From positions 18,898,025 to 18,962,024 of the forward strand of contig OU612070.1 in the NCBI GenBank assembly GCA_914767715.1: a stretch of DNA of 64,000 bases, in the 5' to 3' direction. The notes beneath the pieces were generated by a model. The model saw only the letters and a program-made list of their open reading frames with translations, had not been told where the DNA came from and ran no database searches. The stretch is from Membranipora membranacea (taxonomy: Eukaryota; Bryozoa; Gymnolaemata; Cheilostomatida; Membraniporidae). Numbering within the stretch: position 1 is the first letter of the stretch; every line of letters begins with the position of its first letter. The position numbers and the translations under genes are program-made. Below, piece after piece: positions 12,008 through 24,280 of this stretch.

Positions 12008-15000
12008 ATGGCAACTAATGTGGCTAAGCTAAGAGGTCAAATCCTCAAAAGCAGCAAGCTCTATGGATTCAGCATAAATAGGTGAGTCTAATTAAGGGCC
12101 TTGAGCTCCTACCATTGTTTTCTCTCTCACACACATCATACATTGCTCAGTCACTCATACATCACAAGTTGGTAGACCCAAAAATCAGGAGGTCTCGGCG
12201 GACAAACTCCCGACCCAGAATACCACTCCGCGTCCCGCAGTGCGGGTGCAATTCAGCCCGTGTCTGTCATATTTCTAAGCCAAAACTTGAGCTTTCATTG
12301 AGTTGACATATTATAATTTATTAATTGATTGCGTCATCTTCTTACCTGATTTTACATAGTAGTAATGGTAATAAGCAATTACATAGGTATATGCACTGTT
12401 GAGGTAGGAAAACATAGTTGGCCTTGCAAAAAGAACCTTAAAAAATTTCCTGGGTAATGGAAGCTGAAAAAAGGAAGGATATAGGGAGGTGGTGGAAAAA
12501 GACCCTAAAAACTGGGAGCCTCCCTACCAAAAAGGGAGACTTGTCAGGTATGCAGTCACTCTCTCTGAATGTGAATGATGAAGCAAAAACTGAAATTATG
12601 TTCTTGATTTGATGACTGGGAAGGAGTAGTAACTGTTGTTGTAAAGATAATGTTTCCTTAGCTTAGTGGATATCCGTTAAACGCACTGCAATTACACAAG
12701 TACATGCTAGCCTAGTGGTAGAAGGTAGGCTCCCGTCAATTCAATTGCTATTCATTGATGTGATAACTGTTTCTTTATGTCCCCTTTCAATGTATTACTT
12801 ATTTTTTTTGTGACAGTGATTCGCTGAAGTATCTTGTTGAAGTTTTTGTTGACCTGAATCCATCAGAACGAGATGGAGCTGTTGAGCAGATATGGAGCAG
12901 CATTGCCAAACAGAAAAGTAAGCTTATCTTGATTCACTGATGCAAATAAACTGATAATACGTCTTCTGTCTAGGCCTATGCTGTGTATTGAAGGTCAGGA
13001 ATTTAAGTGTGTGTTGTGTTCATAGGCTATTTCAAACGTTGACACAGTGCTTTATATTGAGCTGAGACATACCTTTGATACCACATATTGAATGCAGAGT
13101 TTATGGTTTGCGTGAAGTCGAATTGTAGTATCATGCAGGCAAAAGGTTCATCATCCCACCATTACAATACATTACAAGGAAAATTTGATTGTACCTGATG
13201 GTAAAGGCACTCAAAGTAGAATCACACCACTGACAGCGCCTTGCTGTATTGCTATTATATCTTTGTTATTGTTCATGTGTGTTTTTACAGTTGGAGTAGG
13301 TTTGATAACACGGCAGCAATGTGAGCAGGCTGTCCTAGAGGTCACAGGTCAGGGCAGAGATGGTACAGTAAAACTTTTTGATGTCATCAGTGCTTTTGAT
13401 GCACCCAGATATATTTATGATAGAGAGCAGCAGAAATTCAAAAAGTAAGCATCACCCCTTTTCTATATCAGTATTTGTACTAGTGGTAATTCTATGTCTA
13501 TGGATTATCTCAATAATCCATAGACTGGAGACACAAGAAACAATGCAAGGTCTCTTCCGTCAATCAAACATTGCTTCTGATTGCCATAAAACATTGAGAT
13601 TGAGTTTTGGCATACGATATCCCCCTTCCCCCAGATCTCATCTATAATTTTTCCCCGGATATCCTAATAAAAAGGAAGGCTCAACACCTTCGTCGGTACT
13701 ATTTAGAGAAGCAAAACATGAGTAGCACTATTTTGTTTGTGGGGATGATTTAATTGTGTATTATTACCAAATGTTGTAGAAAGCCAAGCAGTCTGTTTCC
13801 CGGTGAGAGCGATGAACTGGCGAATCATTTCAGGAATAGATATATCCATATATACCAGAGGCTGTTGAGAAACCCTCTCTTCTCTCAAAAATCTGCCGGC
13901 GCTGGAGCTCACTCCAAAAATAAATTCAAGGTATTGTGAATCACCATTTTTCCTCACTTCGAATCTTTATTTGCTTCCGATCGAATGAATTTGGCTGTCC
14001 CCTGTGGTTTGACTGGTAATGTAATGAAAATACAACATTCGCTCTGTGGATGATCAATCAGATCGACAATGAGTAGCTTGATAGTGTCCATGCTTCCAGT
14101 GATGGGTCAAAATTGTATCAATTACGTTCGTACATAGCCTCACTTATATATAAGTGTTAATATCAAAGTTTGGAAACATTATTGAAAAGATATATGTCAG
14201 GCTCTAGTGCCCATACCCATGTTGTGTGGATGGAGCTGGACACAAAGTTGATTTTAGCAATCCCCAAATTGTGGTCTGACCAGTTTAGCTAGCCAATGAT
14301 TTGCTGTGCCATCATTTGATCTAACCTATCTCATTTTGATCTAGCCTGTACTGATACTCTGGTTTTTCCTTTGCTAACAATGATAGTAGACAAAAAAAGC
14401 CAATATTGCATCTGTGGACAAATAAACTATCCTCTGTCGTTGTATATGTGGTGCTATGATAACTTCATCGAAAGTTTAGCTGCTACAATGTGATATTAAT
14501 TTGCTAAATATAATCACAGTTCTACCCTCTCCCTCACGGTTTCACTCGCCTGACTATTTTGATATATAATATTTTGTATTTTCATAGTTGAAGTCTTTGG
14601 AAGCACTCTATGGTTGTAATGTACTACTAGAGAATATTACAGTGTTTGGCATGATCACACAACTCAAACCCGTAAGTTTTGAAGCCACTAATAGTATATG
14701 CTATGCTACCCTTCTATGTACTTAAGAGTGTGTGAAACTTTATTTATTTGTATTCAGATGATTAAATTGTGTTGGAGTCACCCATAGACTTAATATACTA
14801 CCTAGACAGGCCAATAGCATTCAATACTGTCCCACTTAAATAGCACGACATGACGTAATTAGTTTGTGCTGTGAGCCATAGTTTACTATATACCATTCAA
14901 TGAAATAATGTGAAAAATCAAAGGACGCTGGGCATGATATCAGCCCCTGTCCAGCCCCTTATTATTCAAACACAAAGAAAATTGGTGAGTGTATGTAAAA

Positions 15001-18000
15001 GACCTTTCCACACAAGATGCTATTCATAATTTGTCTCCAGAACCAAAACTTTTTATGAAAAGAGACAATCATTGGCCAATAAACATTGAAATAAATACAG
15101 CCATTTACCCTCAGCACTTCCATCACTACTATAAAAATGTAAAGAATACCTATAACACAAGATCACAAATATTTTGTTGGATGAGCCAGATCTAAGCACC
15201 AGCACCACTCCATCATCATTTTTTTCTTTAAAATTCTTCGTAGTTGTGACTAAACACAACCAGTCTGCTCAAAATGGATTGCTAATTTTATTGTTGCTTC
15301 ACAAGAAAGAATAGATCTGTGCGGTTAAATGAGTATACAAATTTCAGTTAGCTGTTGTTCCGGAGTACGTATGATGAAGCTAGAGTATGTGACAATAACT
15401 TAAAATTATTATACTTTAGTTCTGCAGTCAAAATCTAATGGCATTTACCGTGGCCAAACTTAATTTTGCCGATGCCGGTAAGGTTCTTTGAGTTTATAAA
15501 TGTGATATCGGCTTCAACATAGAATGTCAATTGCCTCCCCGACCTATACACAGATCAGCAGCGTGAAAAAAAAAGTTATTACTGAGATGTCTTAAACTGT
15601 TTTTAACAAAATTGCGTCCGATGAGGACCATCCTTTTTTCAGTCGTGTTGTTTTCAGCTGTGCAAAGGTATCCTCTGCTCGTCTAAATACCATCTATCGC
15701 CCACCAAAGTGCAGGATACGAAAGCTTTTTCCATACTACATGTCAGCTCACAAGAGAACTTAAAATGTTCATTTTCATGTACCAGTCCAATCTTATCGCC
15801 TGTTGATACAATGATCGTCATAATAAGCTAAACCTAACCAGAACACGTCATCATCTGAGAGAATGGAACTACATGTAATGATGAAGCTCCAGAGGAAAAA
15901 GGATGGAAGCAGTGACTAATAATTTCCAAAACTGGAAAATGAAATACCGTGGCCAAACTTATTTTTGCCGATGCTGGTAAGGTTATTTGAGTTTTTAAGT
16001 TTATCGCTGTGATATCAGCTTCAACAGTGAATGTCAATTCGAGTGATATTCAAAAAGTACAATTCCTGTAATGATCATTATTATTATTCTTATTGTTACA
16101 TTCACATTATTCTTATTCAATAGTTAATAATTGCCATAAAAACTATTTCAGTTTCGATCTAGGTGAAGCCCTGCAGACATCTCCAAACTTCTCAAGATAG
16201 TGCAGCACACTCAACAGTGATTACTGTATAATTGACAATGTCTCCTTACAGAGGGATTTTTTAGTCATTGCCAAAGGGATTGTTGCTGCTCATTAATTCA
16301 AAAACTTCTCTGGCTGTCTAAATAAAGGGTTCAGCAACGTTATTTTGTGGCTCAGACGGGGTTCCATACTATTAGCCTTTATTCATACTAAACCTCAGCT
16401 CATACCATCAAAAATTTATTGCAGGCTGCGGAGGTTTGTGCTTGTGAGCAGCTGTGATGCATATGAGCACGCACCTCTCAGCTGAGTCTAACAAAAATGC
16501 CGGTGATCATTTGGCCAGCATTTGTTTTCCAGTCTTTGAAATTATTAGAGTCACTGCTTCCATCCTTTTTCCTCTGTAGCTTCATCATTACATGTAGTTC
16601 CGTTATCTCAGATGATGACGTGTCCTGTTGTAATAACTACTTTTTTTCACACTGCTATTTCTGTGAATAGGTCAAGGATGCAATTGACATTCAATGTTGA
16701 CGCCGATATCACATTGATAAACTCAAATAACCTTACCGGCATCGGCAAAATTAAGTTTGGCCACGGTAAAGGCCATTAGATTTTGACTACAGTCCTGAAG
16801 TATAATAATTTAAAGTTATTTTCACATACTCTAGCTTCATACTCAATTTACAGCACAGATATATTCTTCTTTGTGAAGCGACAATAAATTTTGCAATCAA
16901 TTTTGAGCTGGTTGTGTTCAGTCACAACTAGGAGTAATTTTGAAGAAAAAAGCAATGATGGTGGTGGTGATAAGATCTGGCCCATCAAACAAAATATTTG
17001 TGATATTGTGTTATAGGTATTCTTTACATTTTTATAGTGGTGAAGGAAGTGATGAGGGTAAATGGCTGTATTTATTTCAATGTTTATTGGACAATGATAA
17101 AAAGTTTTGGTTCTGGAGACAAATTATGAATAGCATCTGGTGCGGAAAGGTCTTTTACATACACTCACCAATTTTCTTTGAGTTTGAATAATAAGGGGCT
17201 GGACAGGGGCTGATATCATGCCCAGCGTCCCTCGATTTTTCACATTATTTCATTGAATGGTATATAGTAAACTATGGCTCACAGCACAAACTAATTACGT
17301 CATGTCATGCTATTTAAAGTCCCTCGACCGGTATATAAGGGCCAGTCAATGTAAAGCGATCACCCAGCCATATCAAATTCAAATGGGGTTAGCAGCATTC
17401 AAATTCCTCCTGCTTTTTCGGAATTAAGAGGAGTCGCAGTGAATTATTTTTAATGGGAATCAGACAAGCTGATGCGGAATTGTGTGATACACATGCCCAA
17501 TAAATTTTCATTCCAATAATGGCATTGGAAAGTGGTGAAAATATGACTAATATCATACGAAATTGCCCAGTTCCGATGATTTCAAATCATCCGCTTCAAA
17601 ATATACGAGCTCTTATTGGTCAATTTTGACGTTATGATTTATGGTTTTAGAGGTTGCCTAGATACCGTTGTCAAGATTGAAATTGACCGTTGTAATTAAA
17701 CCCTATAATCCCAAGTGTGATGAGCCAACACAACAATAGCTATATCATAGCTTCTATTCAACTTTATTTATGGGTGTCTGCGAATCACAATTTCTTATAT
17801 AACACACTTGACCACTTGAGAACGCAACGTGGACTGGCTGTTAGAGGCGGAGACCAAGGCCATTCTCCGCCTCTAATTACATTGATCAGCCAATGGTCTT
17901 GCCTGTCACTTCACATGATTAATCCCCGTGCACCCCCTTCGATTCCTACCTCTTTAAGTGGGACACATTATGATCAGTGAAGCATAAGCATTGTCCTGTC

Positions 18001-21000
18001 TAGGTAGTATATTAAGTCTATGGAGTCACCTAATGTAACAAACGGCCAAAACAAAAGCCAATGTTGCGAATTCATAATATTGATTATAACAAATAGATGG
18101 CTTTTGAATGTGTGTAGATGGAACAGCTATTTTGCACAACTATAATCTGATGTATTGACCTGATTAGTAGCGATCATAGCTATATAACCGGCTACGCAGC
18201 TTTCTTTTGTTGTAACTTGTGCTCTCGTAAGCTTTCCTGTTCATAGCTATCCACGATTGATTGCTTAGGGCGACATGTATTGCTACCCACCTCATCTTTC
18301 AGTGTAGTAAATTCATTCAACTTCTGTATTGTGTACTGTTGGTATATACCCAGACAACTGAATTGGCTACTTGCCACTATCTTGTATCGCGTGTGCTCCT
18401 ACCACAACTTTTTGGTATTTTTCCTCAGATGCAATGTCTCATAGTTCATATTATTTTGTTCCTTTTTTTCTCTGTAGGGAACTTGGTATTTAGAGGACTT
18501 GAATGGAGCGGTACAGTTAGACCTTTCTAAGACAGAGTTCAGACCAGGCCTGATATGTGATAACTCATTTATACTGTGTGAAGGGAACTATGATAATGAG
18601 ATCTTCGAGGTATCTGGTATTAGTCTCCCTCCTCCAGAGGAAGCTAATGTAACCAGGTAAGTCTAACGAATAATAGAGAGGTAGAGAAACCTGTCCAGGA
18701 TCGTGAAATGATGCAAGATTTAAGAACTTTTCGGGAAACAACATGAAATTCATTTGTGACACCATTTTCACGCATCGCGAGAAGACAATTATGAGATTTC
18801 ACATCCTCTCTAACGTTACACCATGTTCACACTGTTCATGCAATATACTTTTGCACCTTTTATTAATTGATTCATGTAGCCCAGTATCCATATACTACGT
18901 CTGGTGTGACGATGCAGGGTCATATTCTAGAAATAGGGTGGGTGCATAATAGGCTATTAGGCTAAATGCGGGAAAGGGACACACGCATCATAAAAAAGTG
19001 GTCTCCACTTTAGTGCGGAATAACAATGTATGACTTATGCTACTCATATTATCTTGACTGACCTAAATTTATATTTTGTTGCGTTGCGACTCATGAACAT
19101 GGACATGAACATGAACATGTCGAGAGACACCTGTGTCTGAGAAATCGGCATAATATCCTGATAAGCTCTATTGTGTGGAGGAGAGCTTTGTTGTTTGTGT
19201 TCCCCAACCCCCAACAACAAAGCTCGTCAATACAGGCTTGGTATATACGTTTGGCAGTATTTAATCAGTATGAATGTCAAGTTTTTATTATCACTGTTTC
19301 CAGGGCCCAGTTTGGAGATACCAACTTTTTTGGCGGTGATTTGACGACATGTGCTGCTGCTAGTCAAACCCTGAGAGTGAAAGAATCAGAAAATCCTGAT
19401 GCATTCATGGTGAGTAGAACTGAACGATGGGAGTCATACAGTTGTTGTCACTGATATATATTCATATCAATGGTTGTTGTAGATGTTTTGCTTATTAGCA
19501 ATACAAGCTTTGATATGCTTCCAGAGTAAGCATCCTTGTAATTGTCACACATGGCCGCACTCCCATGTTCGACTTGGTTTTCATACTCAAATCAAATACA
19601 TGGCATCAGGATTCGCTGTCAGTTTATTAGGTTGATGAGTTAATAGCAAAAATGCAAATGTACAAAAATAGTGAAATTGCAGCCCTGCCCCCCCCCCTCC
19701 TTTGAATGATTCAGGGTTATTCCATTTTGTTTTTTAGTTATCCTGCAATTGAGTCAACATAATTTCGCCCAAAATCGTGTAAATTTATTTTAAACTTTCA
19801 CTTTATCTTCTATTTTGCAGGTATTTCTCTCTAATGTACATCTCGATGATGAAGACGTGATGCAGAGACTGAATGTACTATTTACTGGATATAGTGGAGT
19901 ACCTCCGGTAGCTTTTATTATGTGTGGTCCTTTTCTCTCACCTCTAGTCAGACCTGATCCAGCAGCTACACTGCAAGGTATGCTCTCAGGTTCAAATGGT
20001 CAACGTTTTAACTTATAAGCCAGCATTATGTTATTTATTTAATTGAAAAAATAAAATATGTACAAAATCTCTATTTATACTGACATGATATTTGAAAATA
20101 AAGTTTCAAAATGTTCAACATTCAATTTATTTATTCATAAAATTGAATCAGAATGTGTACAAAACATGCTTTATACTACATGATATTTCAAGCTATTTGA
20201 AAAAATCCGCTTGAAATTTTAGCCGCAAGGACAAGACCCTGCAATTTGCTGCCTGTTTTCTAGGTTGTGGGCATGTATCCAGGTCTCTAGCCAACCATTC
20301 TACAATAATGTTGACTAGAAAGAGAGTAGACAACTTCATTTTTTATTTCTACACTCACATTTCCATAATATTGCAGATAGATTTAAAGTCCTGGGTAAGA
20401 TGATAGCCTCAATTCCTAATTTGAAGGATGGCGGTACACAGTTTGTATTCGTACCCGCAATGGGAGACCCAGGCAGCCTCTCAGTCTACCCTCGCCCTCC
20501 TCTACAACCGTCCGTAACAGCACCATTCTCTAAACAGGTATGAATTATCCTTCTCAACAAGAGTGGGCTTAGGTTCCATAGTGATAAGATTTACTTGCAA
20601 TCAAATCTGAGTTTCTCCAATATTTTTCCCCGGCTCGCTTACAGCTCAGTTAACTGGAGTTGCTTTTTTTTTGTTACCAATTCATGTCATCTAAGCAAAG
20701 GTATAATGATGCATTAATTATCTCATATTGATTGTTGCTCATATTTACTTATATTAATGTTATGCTGTTTTGTTTTATTGTAGGTGAAAGGAGCAGTTTT
20801 CGCCACTAACCCTTGTCGTATACAGTACTGTACCAAAGAGATAGTGGTGTTCAGAGAAGACCTTATATATAAAATGTTCAGATGTCGAGTAAACGAACCA
20901 AGAGAAGACCTTCCAATGCATGTAAGTTAATCCAAAAAAATAATTCCAGACAAACTCAGGAACTTTCTCACAACCTTCCTATTGTATCATTTTCAATGAA

Positions 21001-24000
21001 GTTTAGTAACTAAGCTACCTAATTTTTGAGCAGTGGAAAGTAGATAATACTTTTCAATTAGTCCTATCGGCTAATTTTTTTACTCAAATTTGAGAAAAAA
21101 AACCTGCTGACCCCACTGTTTCCAATTGGGTCAATCAGGAGAAAATATGACCGTCACCTATATCAGAATATTACTCTATGAGGCTGTCATATCATATTAC
21201 AAAATTATATATTACAAAATATGAGTTGTTTGACGGCATGAAATGAATAAAAATAGAGCAGCATAACAGTTCACTGACAATGATGAAAGAACCTTCTCGT
21301 AACTGGTTAGGACATGTTAACTCATGTCCCAGTCAAGCCCAGGATGATATATAAAGTTTTCAATCTGAGTTGGTGACTGTTGCTGCGTTCTCAGAACGCG
21401 CCTGTCGCCGTATCACCTAATGGCCTGTGATGAACATGAGCTAAAGATAGGATGCTCCGGCCCTACTTACTGAATTCATGAGCGGCAACCACTTCAAGTA
21501 GTTCAGAATCAACTGTGTGAAGTGATTGTTGCTTGTAAATTTTGTATGTTTAAGCTGGATGCGTCTAATGATTAAAAGCTGGCTGTGCAATTGATGTACA
21601 GCGAATTTCTGAGGCTAGCAGTGGTGATACGGCAGAGTGACAGGCTTGGGTGTGTTCACATCTGACAACAAGTTTGATGGCTTGTTGATTTCTTTTACTT
21701 AAATTAGGCTCGGTGCCATTATTCGATGTTTTAGTTCTCACGTACACTGGTATCTACAGCTAGTCTGAGTTTGCTACCTCTGAGTAATATGCCTACCTAC
21801 TGGAACTATGACCAGGCTATGTCACTGTACCCTTTACCTAACCTAGTTGTGACTGCTGACTCATACTTCCCTTTTACTGAGCAGTATGCTGGCTGTACTG
21901 TCATCAATCCGGTAAGAAAATATTTAAATATCAGATGATAATTAAACTCTTTATTTTGGGCAGACGATATCATCCTGGTCAAATGTTTTACATGATGTGC
22001 ATGAGGAATTACGGCAAATGTTGGTGAATGATGAGGTAGAAGCCTCTTTTGTTATTTATTGTGCTAGTATAGGAAAGGAACTCTTGATTTCAATTCTGAA
22101 AAGGCCCATATGCATTTGATCAAGTTTAATCAAATTTGCTCCTACCCTACTGGTGAAGCAGCTCCGGCTTGGAGGGGGCAACTCCAAATACAGGCAAATT
22201 GGATCAAAGTTGAGCTAAATACACATAGTTTGGTAACTTCAGTGCGGGTGTTACGCATCATTGGTGTCATTAGATAGCTTGGAAATTTTAACGTGCAAGA
22301 GTCGGCAATCTAGTGTCACACCTAGCTCAGAGATTTAGATATGGGTGGTCTAATGACACAAGTGACGGCACTTCATTATTGGTGGTCCTTAGCTATTGGT
22401 GTCAATCCATATTATTATTATCTCTACCATTAACTACATTAGCAATGTTTTATACAGTTTGCTTTAGGAAAATAACAAAACGCATAGCTACGGTTATTCT
22501 TGTTATTAGGATATTGTGCTGATATTTCACAAATAACCATTATAGTGATAATAGTGATTTCACCTTAATATCTCATTATTAGATAACGGGTTGGAGTTAT
22601 CAGTTCATGCTGTAAATACGTTTAGTCCCGTAATCCCTCACCTACAGATCGCGCGATTTGTAAGTGAAGGCGGCTGTAAGAGAGTAGCATATAGACGTGA
22701 CTATCATTTGAAGCATTTTTATATTTAGTTTGGACTAAAACCTTTCATAATCAACGAAGCTGAATAGCTCAGTGGTTAAGTGTGTGACTTGTAATCATGA
22801 AATTGGGTGTTCAAATCCCTCTGACGGCAGCATTTTCCCCAAAACTACTCATTTGTAGTAAGTGAATGTGTGCCACAATATTCAAATTTTTCAACAATCA
22901 GCATATCATATCTCTCTCACAGTCATTCAAAATAAATAAAACATGCCAAGAACCTCATACACCATTCAGCAGAAACTGGAAGTATTGAGAACAGTTGAAA
23001 AGAATAACAACCTTGACAAGACTGCAAGGGAATTGAACATTAATAGACACTTGATTCAAAGATGGAGAGCTTCCAAACATCAACTACTGATATGATTCAC
23101 TTATAAGACACGGTGTCTTATAGCTGTGGGGTGTCTTATAACTGGAGCATTTTTATTTTTTCTGAGGGGGGTGATTCACTTATAAGTCCGGTGACTTATA
23201 GGTGAGGTTTTACGGTATTAAATTCCCATCTATATTTATAGGTCTAAATTAGAATTTATATATTTAACTTCCTATGTATGTATATATATTAATACTCACT
23301 CACCGGTTTTCTCTTCTCATAAGCAAATAGCTTCAAAATTCTTTGCGAATCACCAATGTGGTTAAAAAATTATTCCGAGAATAGACATTTTTCCCAGGGT
23401 GGAATAAATTTAGTGCATAAAAACGTGATTTTTGTAACAATGCTGAACAATTGAAAAAGATTTTTGTTTTGTCTGTCAAATCATAATAGAGCAATAGTTC
23501 ATGTTGCAATTGACTTCTGTGTGATTAATTTTACATTTCAAAGCTCAGAATAATTATCCAGGTCCTGAAAAGTAAAAAGTACAACTGGCAGTGTAAAAGT
23601 ACAAGAAATCACACCACATATGTAATAAGCAGATTTCGGTCACATGGCTATTGTTTAAAAGTCCTTTACTTAGATTTGTATCGTGGGAAAGGAAAGTGCT
23701 TCTGCAGTTGAAGCTGGCAAAAAATTACAATACTATAGTTTATTTCCTTTTGGCATGGATATTTTGTAGTTATAAAATAATTATGAAACCCAAAATGGTA
23801 GAAAGCCAACAAATAAAATAAAAAATTTTCACACAACACAAATTTGCATTGGTTATGGAAATACGATAAAATCATTTTAGGGAGTTCTGACACCTAAATT
23901 ATTTCTTATAGTCCATTTTAGGTTCATATTAAACTAATTTTTGAAAGAAAAGCGATGATTTTCTCATAAGGAAACTCCTTGATTATTGGGTCATTTCAAC

Positions 24001-24280
24001 AAATTTTTTATCATGTTACATTGTTTTTGATCAAGTACTTTTTGGGAGCAAGAGTTATTGATGCCTCTGGCACTATTTCAACAATGTCTTCACTCACCAG
24101 TCACCGCAGCTAGGGTACCTGTAACCTCCCAATCCTGTGCTGTGATTTTTAATCCCTGTACGTTTTTGTTTGTTTCAGAGCTCTTTTCCTGGTCATAAGT
24201 TCTCCTTCAAAGTTTACTACCCAGCTAGCAACGAGATTGAAGACAGCGTGGTCACCGATGATATGCTGCTAAACAGCTGA
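12008..24280 (+). CDS. POLE2: DNA polymerase epsilon subunit 2 (POLE2), copy A, complete
   Basis: Twelve exons: 12008-12081, 12817-12917, 13291-13444, 13780-13930, 14588-14671, 18478-18656, 19304-19409, 19821-19977, 20377-20537, 20784-20921, 21735-21911, 24179-24280. All junctions are GT..AG and in phase; they sum to 1584 bases, 527 residues, the human length. The protein is the B-subunit of the replicative polymerase epsilon, needed for leading-strand synthesis in the nucleus. The N-terminal helical domain covers about 1-75. The OB-fold (VFGMITQL...WYLEDLNGAVQLDLSK) lies in about 165-250. The inactive calcineurin-like phosphodiesterase domain (VFLSNVHL, MCGPFLSP, NPCRIQYCTKEI, VFREDL) runs from 284 to the end, finishing with FSFKVYYPA. 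The ATG is chosen because it gives the family N-terminus. Intron 5 contains a 3.24 kb transposon; intron 11 contains a tRNA-Thr-like sequence and a pogo-type HTH frame. Confidence 0.98.
13496..13525. repeat. Perfect 13 bp hairpin in POLE2 intron 3
   Basis: GTCTATGGATTAT (13496-13508) is exactly inverted at 13513-13525 around a 4-base loop. It starts about 50 bases after the exon 3 donor and is conserved in copy B. Confidence 0.6.
14783..18022. mobile_element. 3.24 kb foldback hAT-like element in POLE2 intron 5, copy A only
   Basis: The termini CATAGACTTAATATACTACC and onward are inverted exactly for about 28 bases. The 8 bp target duplication GAGTCACC flanks the element (14775-14782 and 18023-18030). 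Copy B has the unoccupied site with one GAGTCACC at 60397-60404. The element is largely two inverted arms: 14836-15530 pairs with about 16680-17313, and 15840-15930 pairs with about 16530-16625. A block near 15444 (CCGTGGCCAAACTTA) is repeated directly at 15946 and inverted near 16750. The paired frames at 15053-15259 (minus) and 16940-17191 (plus) are the same arm sequence, not a transposase. The 8 bp duplication supports the hAT group; the foldback layout is unusual. Confidence 0.9.
17318..17953. mobile_element. 636 bp insert nested in the right arm of the foldback element
   Basis: The right arm follows the left arm up to TTAA at 17314-17317, then has 636 extra bases and resumes after a second TTAA at 17954-17957. 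The left arm has a single TTAA at 14836-14839. TTAA duplication suggests a piggyBac- or Kolobok-type insertion, but I see no convincing inverted ends, so the class is open. No recognisable coding sequence. Confidence 0.5.
22759..22832 (+). ncRNA. tRNA-Thr-like sequence (pseudo-tRNA or SINE head) in POLE2 intron 11
   Basis: The sequence is 74 bases with box A TAGCTCAGTGG (22765-22775), a loop reading CTTGTAATC (TGT, threonine) and a T-arm GTTCAAATCC, followed by TTTT at 22833. Only four of seven acceptor-stem pairs form and the anticodon stem is imperfect, so a working tRNA is unlikely. It is most likely tRNA-derived repeat sequence. Copy B does not reach this position within the window. Confidence 0.5.
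22943..23095 (+). CDS. 50-residue pogo/Tigger-type HTH frame (CENP-B N-terminal-like)
   Basis: An ATG-to-TGA frame of 50 codons reads MPRTSYTIQQKLEVLRTVEK, then TARELNINRHLIQRWR. This is the psq/CENP-B-type helix-turn-helix that begins pogo-family transposases: a basic start, 'YTIQQKLEVL', then the recognition helix ending in 'IQRWR'. No HTH_Tnp_Tc5 or DDE region follows, so only the first DNA-binding domain remains. About 80-125 bases downstream is a candidate pogo terminal repeat (23175-23217). It lies in intron 11 of POLE2 on the same strand. Most likely a non-autonomous transposon remnant; expression is unknown. Confidence 0.6.
   Translation: MPRTSYTIQQKLEVLRTVEKNNNLDKTARELNINRHLIQRWRASKHQLLI
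23096..23217. mobile_element. 3' part of a pogo-like element with a candidate terminal repeat
   Basis: The inverse of 23190-23217 reads ACCGTAAAACCTCACCTATA, close to terminal repeats of pogo-family elements (often CAGTAAAACCTC...). GATTCACTTATAAG occurs twice (23094 and 23172) and GTCTTATA/GACTTATA is repeated between them. I could not find the matching left end, so the full extent is undefined. Confidence 0.4.

Larger units (their letters stand above)
1..21626 (+). repeat. Large direct duplication, copy A
   Basis: This stretch aligns base for base with 47101-64000 in the same orientation. The offset starts at 47100 and falls stepwise as insertions and deletions accumulate: about 45966 at 4007, 45611 at 12008 and 42373 at 18478. 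Coding exons differ by only a few bases and introns by roughly one percent or slightly more, judged by eye. The left edge lies before the window, because similarity is already present at base 1. It carries the LAP1-like gene, a 5.16 kb transposon and POLE2. Whether it is a true tandem duplication or two haplotypes assembled in series cannot be decided from sequence alone. Confidence 0.97.

Noticed and set aside
13185-13647. Overlapping 87- and 89-codon frames
   Set aside because: These are POLE2 exon 3 extended into flanking introns, or its shadow frame.
15053-17191. Two related open frames as protein genes (15053-15259 minus, 16940-17191 plus)
   Set aside because: They are the two inverted arms of the same transposon read from opposite strands.
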